Shown in pieces: positions 42,389-54,302 of a stretch of DNA of 64,000 nt. This stretch comes from Procambarus clarkii (Eukaryota; Arthropoda; Malacostraca; Decapoda; Cambaridae). Position 1 is the first letter of the stretch. Every line of letters begins with the position of its first letter. Location of the stretch: positions 17,504,942 to 17,568,941 of the forward strand of contig NC_091175.1 in assembly GCF_040958095.1 (NCBI RefSeq), in the 5' to 3' direction. Position numbers and translations under genes: made by a program. Below the pieces are notes generated by a model. It was not told the DNA's origin and did not search any database. It worked only from the letters and a program-made list of their open reading frames with translations.

Positions 42389-42390
<2 letters not shown>

Positions 42391-42432
42391 GTGAAAGTGA
42401 AATGATACAACTTTAAGTATATATGTGTGTTG

Positions 42433-42581
42433 TACTCACCTAGTTGTACTTGCGGGGATTGAGCTCTGGCTCTTTGGTCCCGCCTCTCAACCGTCAATCA
42501 ACAGGTGTACAGATTCCTGAGCCTACTGGGCTCTATCATATCTACATTTGAAGCTGTGTATGGAGTCAGCCTCTATATGGA
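42433..42581 (-). mobile_element. LINE 3' end fragment
   Basis: Complement of the LINE terminus GTACTCACCTAGTTGTACTT, then GTCCCGCCTCTCAACCGTC and GAGCCTACTGGGCTCTATC. Truncated in the last ORF2 codons, right next to the (GT)n that is the tail of the following minus-strand LINE. Confidence 0.85.
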
Positions 42582-42586
42582 GGCCT

Positions 42587-42636
42587 GTGTGTGTGCATGC
42601 GCGTGTGTGTGTGTGTGTGTGTGTGTGTGTACATGC

Positions 42637-42680
<44 letters not shown>
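42587..42680. repeat. (GT)n between two minus-strand LINE copies
   Basis: GT run with GCATGCGC interruptions; this is (AC)n read in LINE orientation. Confidence 0.95.
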
Positions 42681-42685
<5 letters not shown>

Positions 42686-43148
42686 CACCTAGTTGTACTC
42701 ACCTAGTTGTGTTTGCGGGGGTTGAGCTCTGGCTCTTTGGTCCCGCCTCTCAACCGTCAATCAACAGGTGTACATATTCCTGAGCCTATTGGGCTCTGTC
42801 ATATCTACACTTGAAACTGTGTATGGAGTCAGCCTCCACCACATCACCCCCTAATGCATTCCATTTGTCAACCACTCTGACACTAAAAAAGTTCTTTCTA
42901 ATATCTCTGTGGCTCATTTGGGCACTCAGTTTCCACCTGTGTCCCCTTGTGCGTGTTCCCCTTGTGTTAAATAGACTGTCTTTATCTACCCTATCAATCC
43001 CCTTCCGAATCTTGTATGTGGTGATCATGTCCTCCCTAACTCTTCTGTCTTCCAGCGAAGTGAGGTTTAATTCCCGTAGTCTCTCCTCGTAGCTCATACC
43101 TCTCAGCTCGGGTACTAGTCTGGTGGCAAACCTTTGAACCTTTTCCTG
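42681..43148 (-). mobile_element. 5'-truncated LINE, minus strand
   Basis: Terminus doubled (GTACTCACCTAGTTGTACTC then ACCTAGTTGT). It carries a 103-codon open frame (42786-43097) with [22 protein letters not shown]-type DMITTYKIRKGIDRVDKD, MSHRDIRKNFFSVRVVDKWN and SIHSFKCRYDRAQ. Almost identical to the copy at 30242, so a recent insertion. Confidence 0.9.
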
Positions 43149-43162
43149 TGTGTGTTCAAAGC

Positions 43163-43237
43163 TTTGAGACTGGTAGCTCTGAGACTGGCAGCTCTCAGAC
43201 TGGAAGCATACAGACTGGAAGCTCTCAGACTGTATGC
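43163..43237. repeat. inverted piece of the 15-bp minisatellite
   Basis: AGACTGGTAGCTCTG, AGACTGGCAGCTCTC and AGACTGGAAGCTCTC are reverse complements of the unit that fills 43600-44318. Confidence 0.8.
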
Positions 43238-43595
43238 TTCTGTCTGTCTGTATGACTGTCTGTCTGTCTCAGACAGTCAGACACACACACACACACACAC
43301 TGTGTGTGTGTGTGTGTGTGTTCAGATTCATTTCCTGCACTCCCGTGTCCTTTCTCAGTGGTCTTTCGCTGTCAAGTCTTCCAGGAACACCTCGTGGGAG
43401 CAGGAGGAACTTCCTGTAGGAGGAACTTTGACCTCTTGGGGCACCCACTGTCCTCTGGGAGCCGCGGGGTTCTGAGTAGGGGTGAAAAGGCGTGTAGAAA
43501 TGAGATGGGTTGAAGAGTTGGGGGTGGGAGGGGGTGGCGGGTGAGGTGAAAATGAGAGAGCTGTGATTGAGAGTTGAGATGAGTCAGGATTGAGT
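43238..43595. other. (AC)/(GT) hairpin run and anonymous sequence
   Basis: (AC)n followed by (TG)n at 43279-43321 forms a snap-back repeat. The remainder has no recognisable gene. Confidence 0.55.
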
Positions 43596-43599
43596 CTGA

Positions 43600-44318
43600 G
43601 AGCTGATAGTCTGAGAGCTGCCAGTCTGAGAGCTGCCAGTCTGAGAGCTGCCAGTCTGAGAGCTGCCAGTCTGAGAGCTACCAGTCTGAGAGCTTCCAGT
43701 CTGAGAGCTGCCAGTCTCAGAGCTTCCAGTCTGAGAGCTTCCAGTCTGAGAGCTGCCAGTCTGAGAGCTACCAGTCTGAGAGCTTCCAGTCTGTATGCTT
43801 CCAGTCTGAGAGCTGCCAGTCTCAGAGCTACCAGTCTCAAAGCTGCCAGTGTGAGAGCTTCCAGTCTGAGAGCTATCAGTCTGAGAGCTTCCAGTCAGAG
43901 AGCTGCCAATCTCAGAGCTACCAGTCTGAGAGCTTCCAGTCTGAGAGCTACCAGTCTGAGAGCTACCAGTCTGAGAGCTACCAGTCTGAGAGCTTCCAGT
44001 CTGAGAGCTACCAGTCTGAGAGTTACCAGTCTGAGAGTTACCAGTCTGAGAGCTTCCAGTCTGAGAGCTTCCAGTCTGAGAGCTTCCAGTCTGAGATCGA
44101 GCTACCAGTCTGAATGCTCCCAGTCTGAGAGCTGCCCGTCTGAGAGCTACCCGCCTGAGAGCTTCCCGTCTGAGAGCTACCCGTCTGAGAGCTGCCAGTC
44201 TGAGAGCTGCCCGTCTGAAAGCTACCAGTCTGAGAGCTGCCCGTCTGAGAGCTACCAGTCTGAGAGCTGCCAGTCTGAGAGCTGCCAGTCTGCGAGCTAC
44301 CAGTCTGAGAGCTACCAT
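43600..44318. repeat. 15-bp minisatellite, about 48 units
   Basis: Units CTGAGAGCTGCCAGT, CTGAGAGCTACCAGT and CTGAGAGCTTCCAGT; the right end shifts to CCCGTCTGAGAG. Fifteen bases keep both strands open (240-codon frames) with no sign of a real protein. Confidence 0.95.
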
Positions 44319-44337
44319 ATGGTTTAGATATGATGCG

Positions 44338-44356
44338 TGACGTCACTTTGACGTCA
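44338..44356. promoter_or_regulatory. two CRE-like palindromes (TGACGTCA)
   Basis: Exact TGACGTCA at 44338-44345 and 44349-44356, start to start 11 bp. They match the CREB/ATF consensus. No adjacent gene is identified. Confidence 0.3.
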
Positions 44357-44437
44357 CTAGGTTGACGAAGAGACAGGTTATAGACCCTTATTGGTGTGGT
44401 GTCATACCAGCTTCTAAGAGGAGAGTGAATCAGAGGT

Positions 44438-44622
44438 GTGGCTGGGGGGTGTGGCTGAGAGGGGTGTGGCTGGGGGGTGTGGCTGAGAGGGGTGTGGCTG
44501 GGGGGTGTGGCTGAGAGGGGGGTTGCTGGGGGGTGTGGCTGAGAGGGGGGTTGCTGGGGGGTGTGGCTGAGGGGGGTGTGGCTGGGGGGTGTGGCTGAGA
44601 GGGGGGTTGCTGGGGGGGTGTG
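44438..44622. repeat. 28-bp GT-rich minisatellite
   Basis: Units GGCTGAGAGGGGTGTGGCTG plus GGGGGTGT, with a GGGGTTGC variant in the right half. Confidence 0.9.
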
Positions 44623-44811
44623 GCGTCACTCTGGGAAAGTGCCTTGCACCAGGCCCTCAGTGGGCGGGGGCGGGGGGGGGGGACAGGTGGTAATGTATAC
44701 ACAGAAATAATTACTGAATAAAATTGCAGGAAATGTTACAGCAATCTTGCCTACGGGTTCTTCCTCTTTTTCCTCATGGCTATATCTACCCTTCTCTACC
44801 CCTTAACCCCC

Positions 44812-45372
44812 CTCGAGGTATCTACCATTTGAGCTATCTACCCCTCGAGGTATCTACAATTTGAGCTATCTACCTCTCGAGGTATCTACGATTTGAGCTA
44901 TCTACCCCTTGAGGTATCTACCATTTGAGTTATCTACCTCTTGAGATATCTACAATTTGAGCTATCTACCTCTCGAGATATCTACCATTTGAGCTATCTA
45001 CCCCTCGAGGTATCTACTATTTGAGCTATCTACCGCTCGAGGTATCTACCATTTGAGCTATCTACCTCTCGAGGTATCTACAATTTGAGTTATCTACCAT
45101 TTGAGCTATCTACCCCTCGAGGTATCTACCCCTCGAGGTATCTACCATTTGAGTTATCTACCTCTTGAGATATCTACAATTTGAGCTATCTACCCCTCGA
45201 TGTATCTTCCATTTGAGCTATCTACCCCTCGAGGTATCTACCATTTGAGCTATCTACCCCTCGAGGTATCTACTATTTGAGCTATCTACCCCTCGAGGTA
45301 TCTACTATTTAAGCTATCTACCTCTCGAGGTATCTATCACTTGAAGTACCTAATCCTCAAGGTATCTACCCC
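44812..45372. repeat. about 31-bp minisatellite (CTCGAGGTATCTACC)
   Basis: About 17 units of CTCGAGGTATCTACCATTTG plus AGCTATCTACC. It ends directly at the palindromic element that starts at 45380. Confidence 0.9.
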
Positions 45373-45379
45373 TTAGGCA

Positions 45380-45766
45380 ACCCGTTCTCGCACTTTCGTA
45401 CAGTCAATATTGACGTATTGAATAAGTGCATATGTGACACACTAATTTATTGTGACTATTTTAGTTTACCCTGAAAAGCTTCATAGAAAACACCGACCTT
45501 ACCTAACCTTCTTAGTATGTTAAGATAAGCATCTTATTGCTTCGTAATTAGAATTATTACTTAACCTATTATAGGTATAGGTTAAATAATAATTGTAATT
45601 ACGAAGCAATAAGATGCTTATCTTAACATACTAAGAAGGTTAGGTGAGGTCGGTGTTTTCTATGAAGTTTTTCAAGGTAAACTAAAATATTCACAATAAA
45701 TTAGTATGTCACAAAAGCACTTATTTAATAAGTCAATATTGACTGTACGAAAGTGCGAGAACGGGT
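45380..45766. mobile_element. 387-bp full-length palindromic MITE-like element
   Basis: The left end ACCCGTTCTCGCACTTTCGT and the right end ACGAAAGTGCGAGAACGGGT are exact complements, and the arms stay complementary almost to the centre, where TATAGGTATAGG forms the loop. Arms of about 185 bp contain CTAACCTTCTTAGTATGTTA. No coding capacity. Confidence 0.85.
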
Positions 45767-46488
<722 letters not shown>

Positions 46489-46740
46489 GTATATCTGTGC
46501 AATTGGGAGGCCTGTTTATCTACTGTTGCAGGCCTAGTTTCGTGCAACTTGGTCGTTGTGTTCGTGTCTGAGAGGTACCATTAAAGGTAGAATTGGGGGG
46601 GGGGATTGGGGGTTCAATCCCCCATGCCCCCTCTTTAAGTGGGATTGTCCCTTATTGCGACTCCCAGTGAATAATTCCAAATCTAAAATTGTGTTTTTTA
46701 TTTGGTTTTCAAAGAATATTCAACAGTTTTTTTCTCTCTG
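46489..46740. other. no gene; G-run next to a C-run
   Basis: GGGGGGGGGGATTGGGGGTT at about 46595-46615 faces CAATCCCCC, giving a small hairpin. Confidence 0.45.
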
Positions 46741-46862
<122 letters not shown>

Positions 46863-47116
46863 TACGCCCACCCGCCTGTATATGTCTCATCTCCTCATTC
46901 ATCATAGTCTTTCCTTAATCTCTGTCATTCCTCATTTACACACTATCTCTCTGCCATCTGCCGCGGGTCTCACCTTCTCGTGTCTCATCTCTCTCATCTC
47001 TCATCTCTCTCATCTCTCTCATCTCTAGGGGCGTGGTGAGAGATAAGAGGGGCGGCTTTGTGTCTTGATATGTCGTTTTAAGCCGTGGTCTGGCTCACAA
47101 GGTGCGGCTTTGTCTT

Positions 47117-48175
47117 TGTTCAACGCTGGCTGGCTTGTGTGTTCAACGCTGGCTGGCTTGTGTGTTCAACGCTGGCTGGCTTGTGTGTTCAACGCTGGCT
47201 GGCTTGTGTTCAACGCTGGCTGGCTTGTGTTCATCGCTGGCTGGTTTGTGTTCAACGCTGGCTGGCTTGTGTGTTCAACGCTGGCTGGCTTGTGTTCATC
47301 GCTGGCTGGTTTGTGTTCAACGCTGGCTGGCTTGTGTTCAACGCTGGCTGGCTTGTGTGTTCAACGCTGGCTGGCTTGTGTTCTTCGCTGGCTGGTTTGT
47401 GTTCATCGCTGGCTGGTTTGTGTTCAACGCTGGCTGGCTTGTGTTCAACGCTGGCTGGCTTGTGTGTTCAACGCTGGCTGGCTTGTGTTCATCGCTGGCT
47501 GGTTTGTGTTCAACGCTGGCTGGCTTGTGTTCAACGCTGGCTGCTTGTGTTCATCGCTGGCTGGCTTGTGTTCAACGCTGGCTGGCTTGTGTTCAACGCT
47601 GGCTGGCTTGTGTGTTCAACGCTGGCTGGCTTGTGTTCATCGCTGGCTGGTTTGTGTTCAACGCTGGCTGGCTTGTGTTCAACGCTGGCTGGCTTGTGTT
47701 CATCGCTGGCTGGCTTGTGTTCAACGCTGGCTGGCTTGTGTTCAACGCTGGCTGGCTTGTGTTCAACGCTGGCTGGCTTGTGTTCATCGCTGGCTGGTTT
47801 GTGTTCAACGCTGGCTGGCTTGTGTTCAACGCTGGCTGGCTTGTGTTCATCGCTGGCTGGTTTGTGTTCAACGCTGGCTGGTTTGTGTTCAACGCTGGCT
47901 GGCTTGTGTTCATCGCTGGCTGGCTTGTGTTCAACGCTGGCTGGCTTGTGTTCAACGCTGGCTGGCTTGTGTTCAACGCTGGCTGGCTTGTGTGTTCAAC
48001 GCTGGCTGGCTTGTGTTCATCGCTGGCTGGCTTGTGTTCATCGCTGGCTAGCTTGTGTTCAACGCTGGCTAGCTTGTGTTCAACGCTGGCTAGCTTGTGT
48101 TCATCGCTGGCTAGCTTGTGTTCAACGCTGGCTGGCTTGTGTTCAACGCTGGCTGGCTTGTGTTCAACGCTGCCT
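47117..48175. repeat. 21-bp minisatellite, about 50 units
   Basis: Unit TTGTGTTCAACGCTGGCTGG plus C. Variants are ATCGC for AACGC, a GTGTGTTC insertion and GGCTAGC near the right end. The 21-bp period keeps all three + frames open (over 320 codons each), which itself shows the frames are not genes. Confidence 0.97.
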
Positions 48176-48270
48176 GCAACAATGCTAAGCTCTGCAACCA
48201 GATTTTCTTAACCTGAGACAAACTAAAATTCACACTAGTTATTCCATCTATCATCACACTATATGCAGGC

Positions 48271-48490
48271 AGTCAGGTGTGTATGGGTCGTTAGACAGAG
48301 TCAGGTGTCTATGGGTCGTTAGACAGAGTCAGGTGTCTATGGGTCGTTAGACAGAGTCAGGTGTCTATGGGTCGTTAGACAGAGTCAGGTGTGTATGGGT
48401 CGTTAGACAGAGTCAGGTGTCTATGGGTCGTTAGACAGAGTCAGGTGTCTATGGGTCGTTAGACAGAGTCAGGTGTCTATGAGTCGTCTA
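48271..48490. repeat. 28-bp minisatellite, 8 units
   Basis: Unit GTCAGGTGTCTATGGGTCGT plus TAGACAGA; almost identical copies. Confidence 0.95.
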
Positions 48491-49185
48491 GTAAGGTCGG
48501 ATGGCTTCTAGATGTGGCTGCTGCTAGGCTTAGGCTCGGCTACAAGTACCTCTGGGATTTTGCACCTCCCGCTGATGACATTTTGACTAGATGTACACTC
48601 TTGTCAGCAGAAATATTCACGTACCTTGCGTTGTTATATAAGTGAGAGCGGTAAAATGCCAAAATTCAGAGACAATTTTATTTTTTAAAATTTCAAAAAA
48701 TGTGAAATATAAAGAAATATAATGTCTAACCTACGCATGAAACAATCAAGTGACCTAACGTATATTCTCTTATATGAATTATAAATCATTTGATGTTAGC
48801 GTGTTTCAAGCTGTCATGCATGAATGAATAACTAATATAATTTGAGTTATTCATTGGTGGTAAATAATACATATTAGTTAACTATCTTCACACCTTGTTA
48901 CAACCCTGATTTGTTAATTAGTGTTTACACTTGACTGGTGTGAGTTGAAAGTGTGTTTGTAGAACACACTTTGTAGTCAGATATGCCAATTACACAATTG
49001 TGTAATTGTGTAATTTGTTGATATTTGGTAAAGAGTGTAGGATATGATGGTAAATAATATTTGAATATGTAAATAGATCTTCACTGTTGCTTTGCTAATT
49101 GTTCAGGGTAGTTCTGTTCAGTTTAAGTTGTTTTACAATACTCGACACCTAAATTGGTAGTTAATTAATTAGGAGCCACTTCGTC
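48491..49185. other. AT-rich anonymous sequence
   Basis: No gene. Small palindrome CACAATTGTGTAATTGTG near 48993-49010. Confidence 0.5.
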
Positions 49186-49187
49186 GT

Positions 49188-51225
49188 GGCACGGCTGTCT
49201 AATACTGTCACTATGGCGGTGTGTCCACTCATAGGATGGGTGGCGCTGTCTAATACTGTCACTATGGCGTTGTGTCCACTCATAGGATGAGTGGCGCTGT
49301 CTAATACTGTCACTATGGCGGTGTGTCCACTCACAGGATGAGTGGCGCTGTCTAATACTGTCACTATGGCGGTGTGTCCACTCATAGGATGAGTGGCGCT
49401 GTCTAATACTGTCACTATGGCGTTGTGTCCACTCATAGGATGAGTGGCGCTGTCTAATACTGTCACTATGGCGTTGTGTCCACTCACAGGATGAGTGGCG
49501 CTGTCTAATACTGTCACTATGGCGGTGTGTCCACTCACAGGATGAGTGGCGCTGTCTAATACTGTCACTATGGCGGTGTGTCCACTCACAGGATGAGTGG
49601 CGCTGTCTAATACTGTCACTATGGCGTTGTGTCCACTCACAGGATGAGTGGCGCTGTCTAATACTGTCACTATGGCGTTGTGTCCACTCACAGGATGAGT
49701 GGCGCTGTCTAATACTGTCACTATGGCGGTGTGTCCACTCACAGGATGAGTGGCGCTGTCTAATACTGTCACTATGGCGGTGTGTCCACTCACAGGATGA
49801 GTGGCGCTGTCTAATACTGTCACTATGGCGTTGTGTCCACTCACAGGATGAGTGGCGCTGTCTAATACTGTCACTATGGCGGTGTGTCCACTCACAGGAT
49901 GAGTGGCGCTGTCTAATACTGTCACTATGGCGTTGTGTCCACTCACAGGATGAGTGGCGCTGTCTAATACTGTCACTATGGCGGTGTGTCCACTCACAGG
50001 ATGAGTGGCGCTGTCTAATACTGTCACTATGGCGTTGTGTCCACTCACAGGATGAGTGGCGCTGTCTAATACTGTCACTATGGCGGTGTGTCCACTCACA
50101 GGATGAGTGGCGCTGTCTAATACTGTCACTATGGCGTTGTGTCCACTCACAGGATGAGTGGCGCTGTCTAATACTGTCACTATGGCGGTGTGTCCACTCA
50201 CAGGATGAGTGGCGCTGTCTAATACTGTCACTATGGCGTTGTGTCCACTCACAGGATGAGTGGCGCTGTCTAATACTGTCACTATGGCGGTGTGTCCACT
50301 CACAGGATGAGTGGCGCTGCCCAATACTGTCACTATGGCGGTGTGTCCACTCACAGGATGAGTGGCGCTGCCCAATACTGTCACTATGGCAGTGTGTTCA
50401 CTCACAGGATGAGTGACGCTGCCCAATACTGTCACTATGGCGGTGTGTCCACTCACAGGATGAGTGATGCTGCCCAATACTGTCACTATGGCGGTGTGTC
50501 CACTCACAGGATGAGTGGCGCTGCCCAATACTGTCTCTATGGCGGTGTGTCCACTCACAGGATGAGTGGCGCTGCCCAATACTGTCACTATGGTGGTGTG
50601 TCCACTCACAGGATGAGTGATGCTGCCCAATACTGTCACTATGGCGGTGTGTCCACTCACAGGATGAGTGGCGCTGCCCAATACTGTCACTATGGCGGTG
50701 TGTCCACTCACAGGATGAGTGGCGCTGCCCAATACTGTCACTATGGCGGTGTGTCCACTCACAGGATGAGTGACGCTGTCTAATACTGTCACTATGGCGG
50801 TGTGTCCACTCACAGGATGAGTGATGCTGTCTAATACTGTCACTATGGCGGTGTATCCACTCACAGGATGAGTGATGCTGCCCAATACTGTCACTATGGC
50901 GGTGTGTCCACTCACAGGATGAGTGATGCTGTCCAATACTGTCACTATGGCGGTGTGTCCACTCACAGGATGAGTGACGCTGCCCAATACTGTCACTATG
51001 GCGGTGTGTCCACTCACAGGATGAGTGATGCTGCCCAATACTGTCACTATGGCGGTGTATCCACTCACAGGATGAGTGGCGCTGCCCAATACTGTCACTA
51101 TGGCGGTGTGTCCACTCACAGGATGAGTGGCGCTGCCCAATACTGTCACTATGGCGGTGTGTCCACTCACAGGATGAGTGGCGCTGCCCAATACTGTCAC
51201 TATGGCGGTGTGTCCACTCACGCAG
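49188..51225. repeat. 51-bp minisatellite, 40 units with a 102-bp higher-order part
   Basis: Unit CACTATGGCGGTGTGTCCAC, TCACAGGATGAGTGGCGCTG, TCTAATACTGT. The left part has GCTGTCTAA, the right part mostly GCTGCCCAA. From about 49828 to 50290 GCGGTG and GCGTTG alternate strictly, giving five dimers. The 17-codon period opens a 714-codon minus frame (HTAIVTVLDSATHPVSG repeats), which I regard as a by-product. Confidence 0.97.
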
Positions 51226-51344
51226 GTCACGTGACATACCCAAGACATACATTTGACGCAATTTAGACATATCTGTGCTACAAGCATTTGATGACAATAA
51301 CGCAAGCGCTAATGAAGTGATAAAGTTTAAGGAAGAAACTGACG

Positions 51345-51490
51345 CAATTCAGGGATGCCAGATACGCAACAGATGACGCAATTCAGGGATGCCAGATACG
51401 CAACAGATGACGCAATTCAGGGATGCCAGATACGCAACAGATGACGCAATTCAGGGATGCCAGATACGCAACAGATGACGCAATTCAGGG
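51345..51490. repeat. 34-bp tandem repeat, 4 copies
   Basis: Unit GACGCAATTCAGGGATGCCA plus GATACGCAACAGAT; copies nearly identical. Confidence 0.92.
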
Positions 51491-51539
51491 CCCACCGTAT
51501 CATTGTCTTGTGCCGCCTATGACGCAGTTCAAACGCGAG

Positions 51540-51610
51540 ACGCAATATTGGAACATGTAACGGATCTCGGACGTAGGTTCGAATCCTCGTCACGGGCCAT
51601 GTGAATTTGT
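51540..51610 (+). mobile_element. tRNA-containing repeat fragment
   Basis: GGATCTCGGACGTAGGTTCG and AATCCTCGTCACGGGCC match the B-box half and tail start of the GTCGTAGCTCAGTCG family, ending AATTTGTTCATATATAT. Confidence 0.65.
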
Positions 51611-51624
51611 TCATATATATAAAG

Positions 51625-51908
51625 CAGTTTAGGGTAGGGTGTCCCTGAGTTTAGGGAAGGGTGTCCCTGAATTTAGGGAAGGGTGTCCCTGAGTTTAGGG
51701 AAGGGTGTCCCTGAGTTTAGGGAAGGGTGTCCCTGAGTTTAGGGAAGGGTGTCCCTGAGTTTAGGGAAGGGTGTCCCTGAGTTTAGGGAAGGGTGTCCCT
51801 GAGTTTAGGGAAGGGTGTCCCTGAATTTAGGGAAGGATGTCCCTGAGTTTAGGGAAGGGTGTCCCTGAGTTTAGGGAAGGGTGTCCCTGAATTTAGGGAA
51901 GAGGATGA
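51625..51908. repeat. 22-bp minisatellite, 13 units
   Basis: Unit GTTTAGGGAAGGGTGTCCCT plus GA, with AATTTAGGG variants. Confidence 0.95.
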
Positions 51909-52188
51909 CTAATACAATCTGATAATTTTCAAGACGGTCTCAGAGGTCGAGCTGAAAGCACTATGCTTGACTCAGTGGCTCGTTCCGGGGTCATTGTAAG
52001 GTCAGAGGCAGTGCCTCATGGCTGTTGAAGGGTCATGCCCCGGCCTTGGGAGGTTAGTTATAGGTCACTAGGGCAGTTGTCGTGTCTGGTAAGGTCAGGT
52101 TTGTGGTAGGTGGTGGTTGTGGGGGGTGGTTGTGGGGGTGGTTGTGGGGGTGGTTGTGGGGGTAGTTGTGGTGGTGATGTGGTTATGT
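51909..52188. other. anonymous sequence ending in a GGTTGTGGGGGT repeat
   Basis: 52100-52170 repeats GTGGTTGTGGGG about six times. Nothing else is recognised. Confidence 0.55.
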
Positions 52189-52442
<254 letters not shown>

Positions 52443-52667
52443 GGACTGTGTCTGGGTACAAGTGACAGGATGAACAACCCAGCGGGTTTTCTTCCTATTG
52501 GGGAGTGTGGTACATGCTGCTATGGCGGTGTATGCACTCGCCCTTCGGGACAATAATATAACAACATCAATTCTAACAAGGTGGTGTATGTTATCACACG
52601 TCACGTGGCCCCGCTGTGTGCTGGTAAAGTATTTGTCATCTGGGAGCTGTGAATGAAGCTTCAATAT

Positions 52668-53195
52668 GTACTCACCTAATTGGACATGCGATGGCCACGC
52701 TTCAGCTCTCAAGTCCCGCCTCTCAGCATTTATCCAACTGGTTCCCGAGTCACAGGGCTGTTGTTTAAAGTAGAGTAATGGCGCATTCCTCCACTTCTAT
52801 AGAAATACAATTTTCTCACTAATCTGACATTGAGTAAAAAAAATATATATTGTTTTTACTGCCATTTGGGCCCTAGTTTACACCTGTGCCATCTTCTTTG
52901 AACTCCAGTCTTCTAAATAGTCTGTCTTCTCTGCTCTATAGATTACCCTGAGTACTTGGAAGGTGGTGATCATGTCTCATTTAACTATTCTATCCTCCGT
53001 TGACATGAGGTTAAATTGAATTTTCCTCGTAACTCAAGCCTCTCAGCACTGGCACAAATCTAGTGCCATACTTATGGTCCTTCTCCAGCTGTCCTCTGTG
53101 TTTAGGCCTATCGAGATAGGTATTCAATGCGTGTGCTGCATTTTCTTGAATAAGTCTGACGTACTTGGTATACAAGGTCCCGAATGGTCACTGTC
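52668..53195 (-). pseudogene. decayed LINE, minus strand, 3' half
   Basis: The terminus complement TGTACTCACCTAATTGGACA, then AGTCCCGCCTCTCAGC in the 3' UTR, then diverged complements of the MSHRDV, GDMITTFQVL (AAGGTGGTGATCATGTCTC) and LRG.SYEE codons. Many frame breaks. Confidence 0.75.
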
Positions 53196-53196
53196 C

Positions 53197-53202
<6 letters not shown>

Positions 53203-53294
<92 letters not shown>
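53203..53294. repeat. (AT)n inside the minus-strand LINE remnant
   Basis: AT run with ATAC interruptions, splitting the LINE. Confidence 0.95.
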
Positions 53295-53295
<1 letters not shown>

Positions 53296-53395
53296 CAGTT
53301 CTTATATTATTTAACCTTGCATATGCTGCTGATGATATTTGATTAATATGCGCCACGGGTGACAGGCTCTGTGTGATATCAAACTCCATATCAAT
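53295..53395 (-). pseudogene. decayed LINE, minus strand, upstream part
   Basis: The minus strand encodes [20 protein letters not shown] and YARLNNIRT, matching the DLSPAAHIKRITSAAYARLA segment of the copy at 30242. It lies directly across the (AT)n from the rest. Confidence 0.75.
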
Positions 53396-53527
53396 TTGTC
53401 TCTCAGATCCAAACGTGTTTTCTAACGCACTTCGCACTTTATGCCTGGTCTGCTGTGGTCCAAGTGCTTGGGCTCCGGCTCTGCACTCCATCCTCGTATC
53501 CCAGTAAGCCAGTCCTGGATCACTAAA

Positions 53528-53702
53528 GACTTATCAGGGGAAAGCGCCAAGCCATTAAAGAACTGGGAAGGGGTCAGGATAAGGCTTTGGGATAGGACGG
53601 CGGGAAAGGAATGGTGGCCAACCCCTTGGTGGACGGTCGGGAATTGAACGCCGACCTGCATGAAGCGAGACTGTCGCTCTATCGTCCAGCCCAAGTGCTT
53701 GA

Positions 53703-53703
<1 letters not shown>
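53528..53703 (-). mobile_element. SINE (GACGGTAGAGCG family), near full length
   Basis: TTATCAGGGGAAAGCGCCAA at the tail side; GGTCGGGAATTGAACGCC and GACTGTCGCTCTATCGTCCA at the head side. A (GA)n run follows the head at 53706-53737. Confidence 0.8.

Positions 53704-53705
<2 letters not shown>

Positions 53706-53737
<32 letters not shown>
53706..53737. repeat. (GA)n
   Basis: Short GA run adjoining the SINE head. Confidence 0.95.
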
Positions 53738-53739
<2 letters not shown>

Positions 53740-53928
53740 GGGAAGGGGGGGGGGTAGGGAGGCTGCTGGAGAAGCCATTGCATAAATAATTTAATTGCAT
53801 CATACGCACGAGTCTCTGCAAACCTCCTTGTGTGTGTGTTTGTGTGTTTTATTCAATTAAAATATATATTTCTATCTAACATTTAACTCATATATAAGTA
53901 TCGATTACGAAAACTGTCTTCCCAAAAT

Positions 53929-54048
<120 letters not shown>

Positions 54049-54302
54049 GCTGCTGTGCTCTTTAAATCAATTTAATCCTCCCAAAAAAAACAAACAAATA
54101 GAATGCTGCCAGTGTACAGTTATGTCCAGCTACGAGACATGTGTTTGAATCGTCGAGGGTTCGAGCCTCTTGTAATGACATACCAGCATGCGTGGTTCAT
54201 GACCCAGTAGATAGACTTGTTGGCGGGGGGGGGGGGAGTCCTGAAGCTTGTCATGAGGTCATTTGTGTCTCACGTGACTGGTGTCATGTGACTTATGTAG
54301 TG

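Noticed and set aside
43584-44327. Ser/Gln/Gly-rich 244-codon frame, fibroin-like in appearance
   Set aside because: By-product of the 15-bp unit, open on both strands.
47065-48211. Frames of 328-369 codons with apparent membrane segments
   Set aside because: All three + frames are equally open because of the 21-bp unit.
49161-51305. 714-codon minus-strand open frame with 17-residue repeats
   Set aside because: The 51-bp unit is a multiple of three and lacks stops, so an open frame is automatic. Plus-strand frames are also open, and there is no start, splice or domain evidence.
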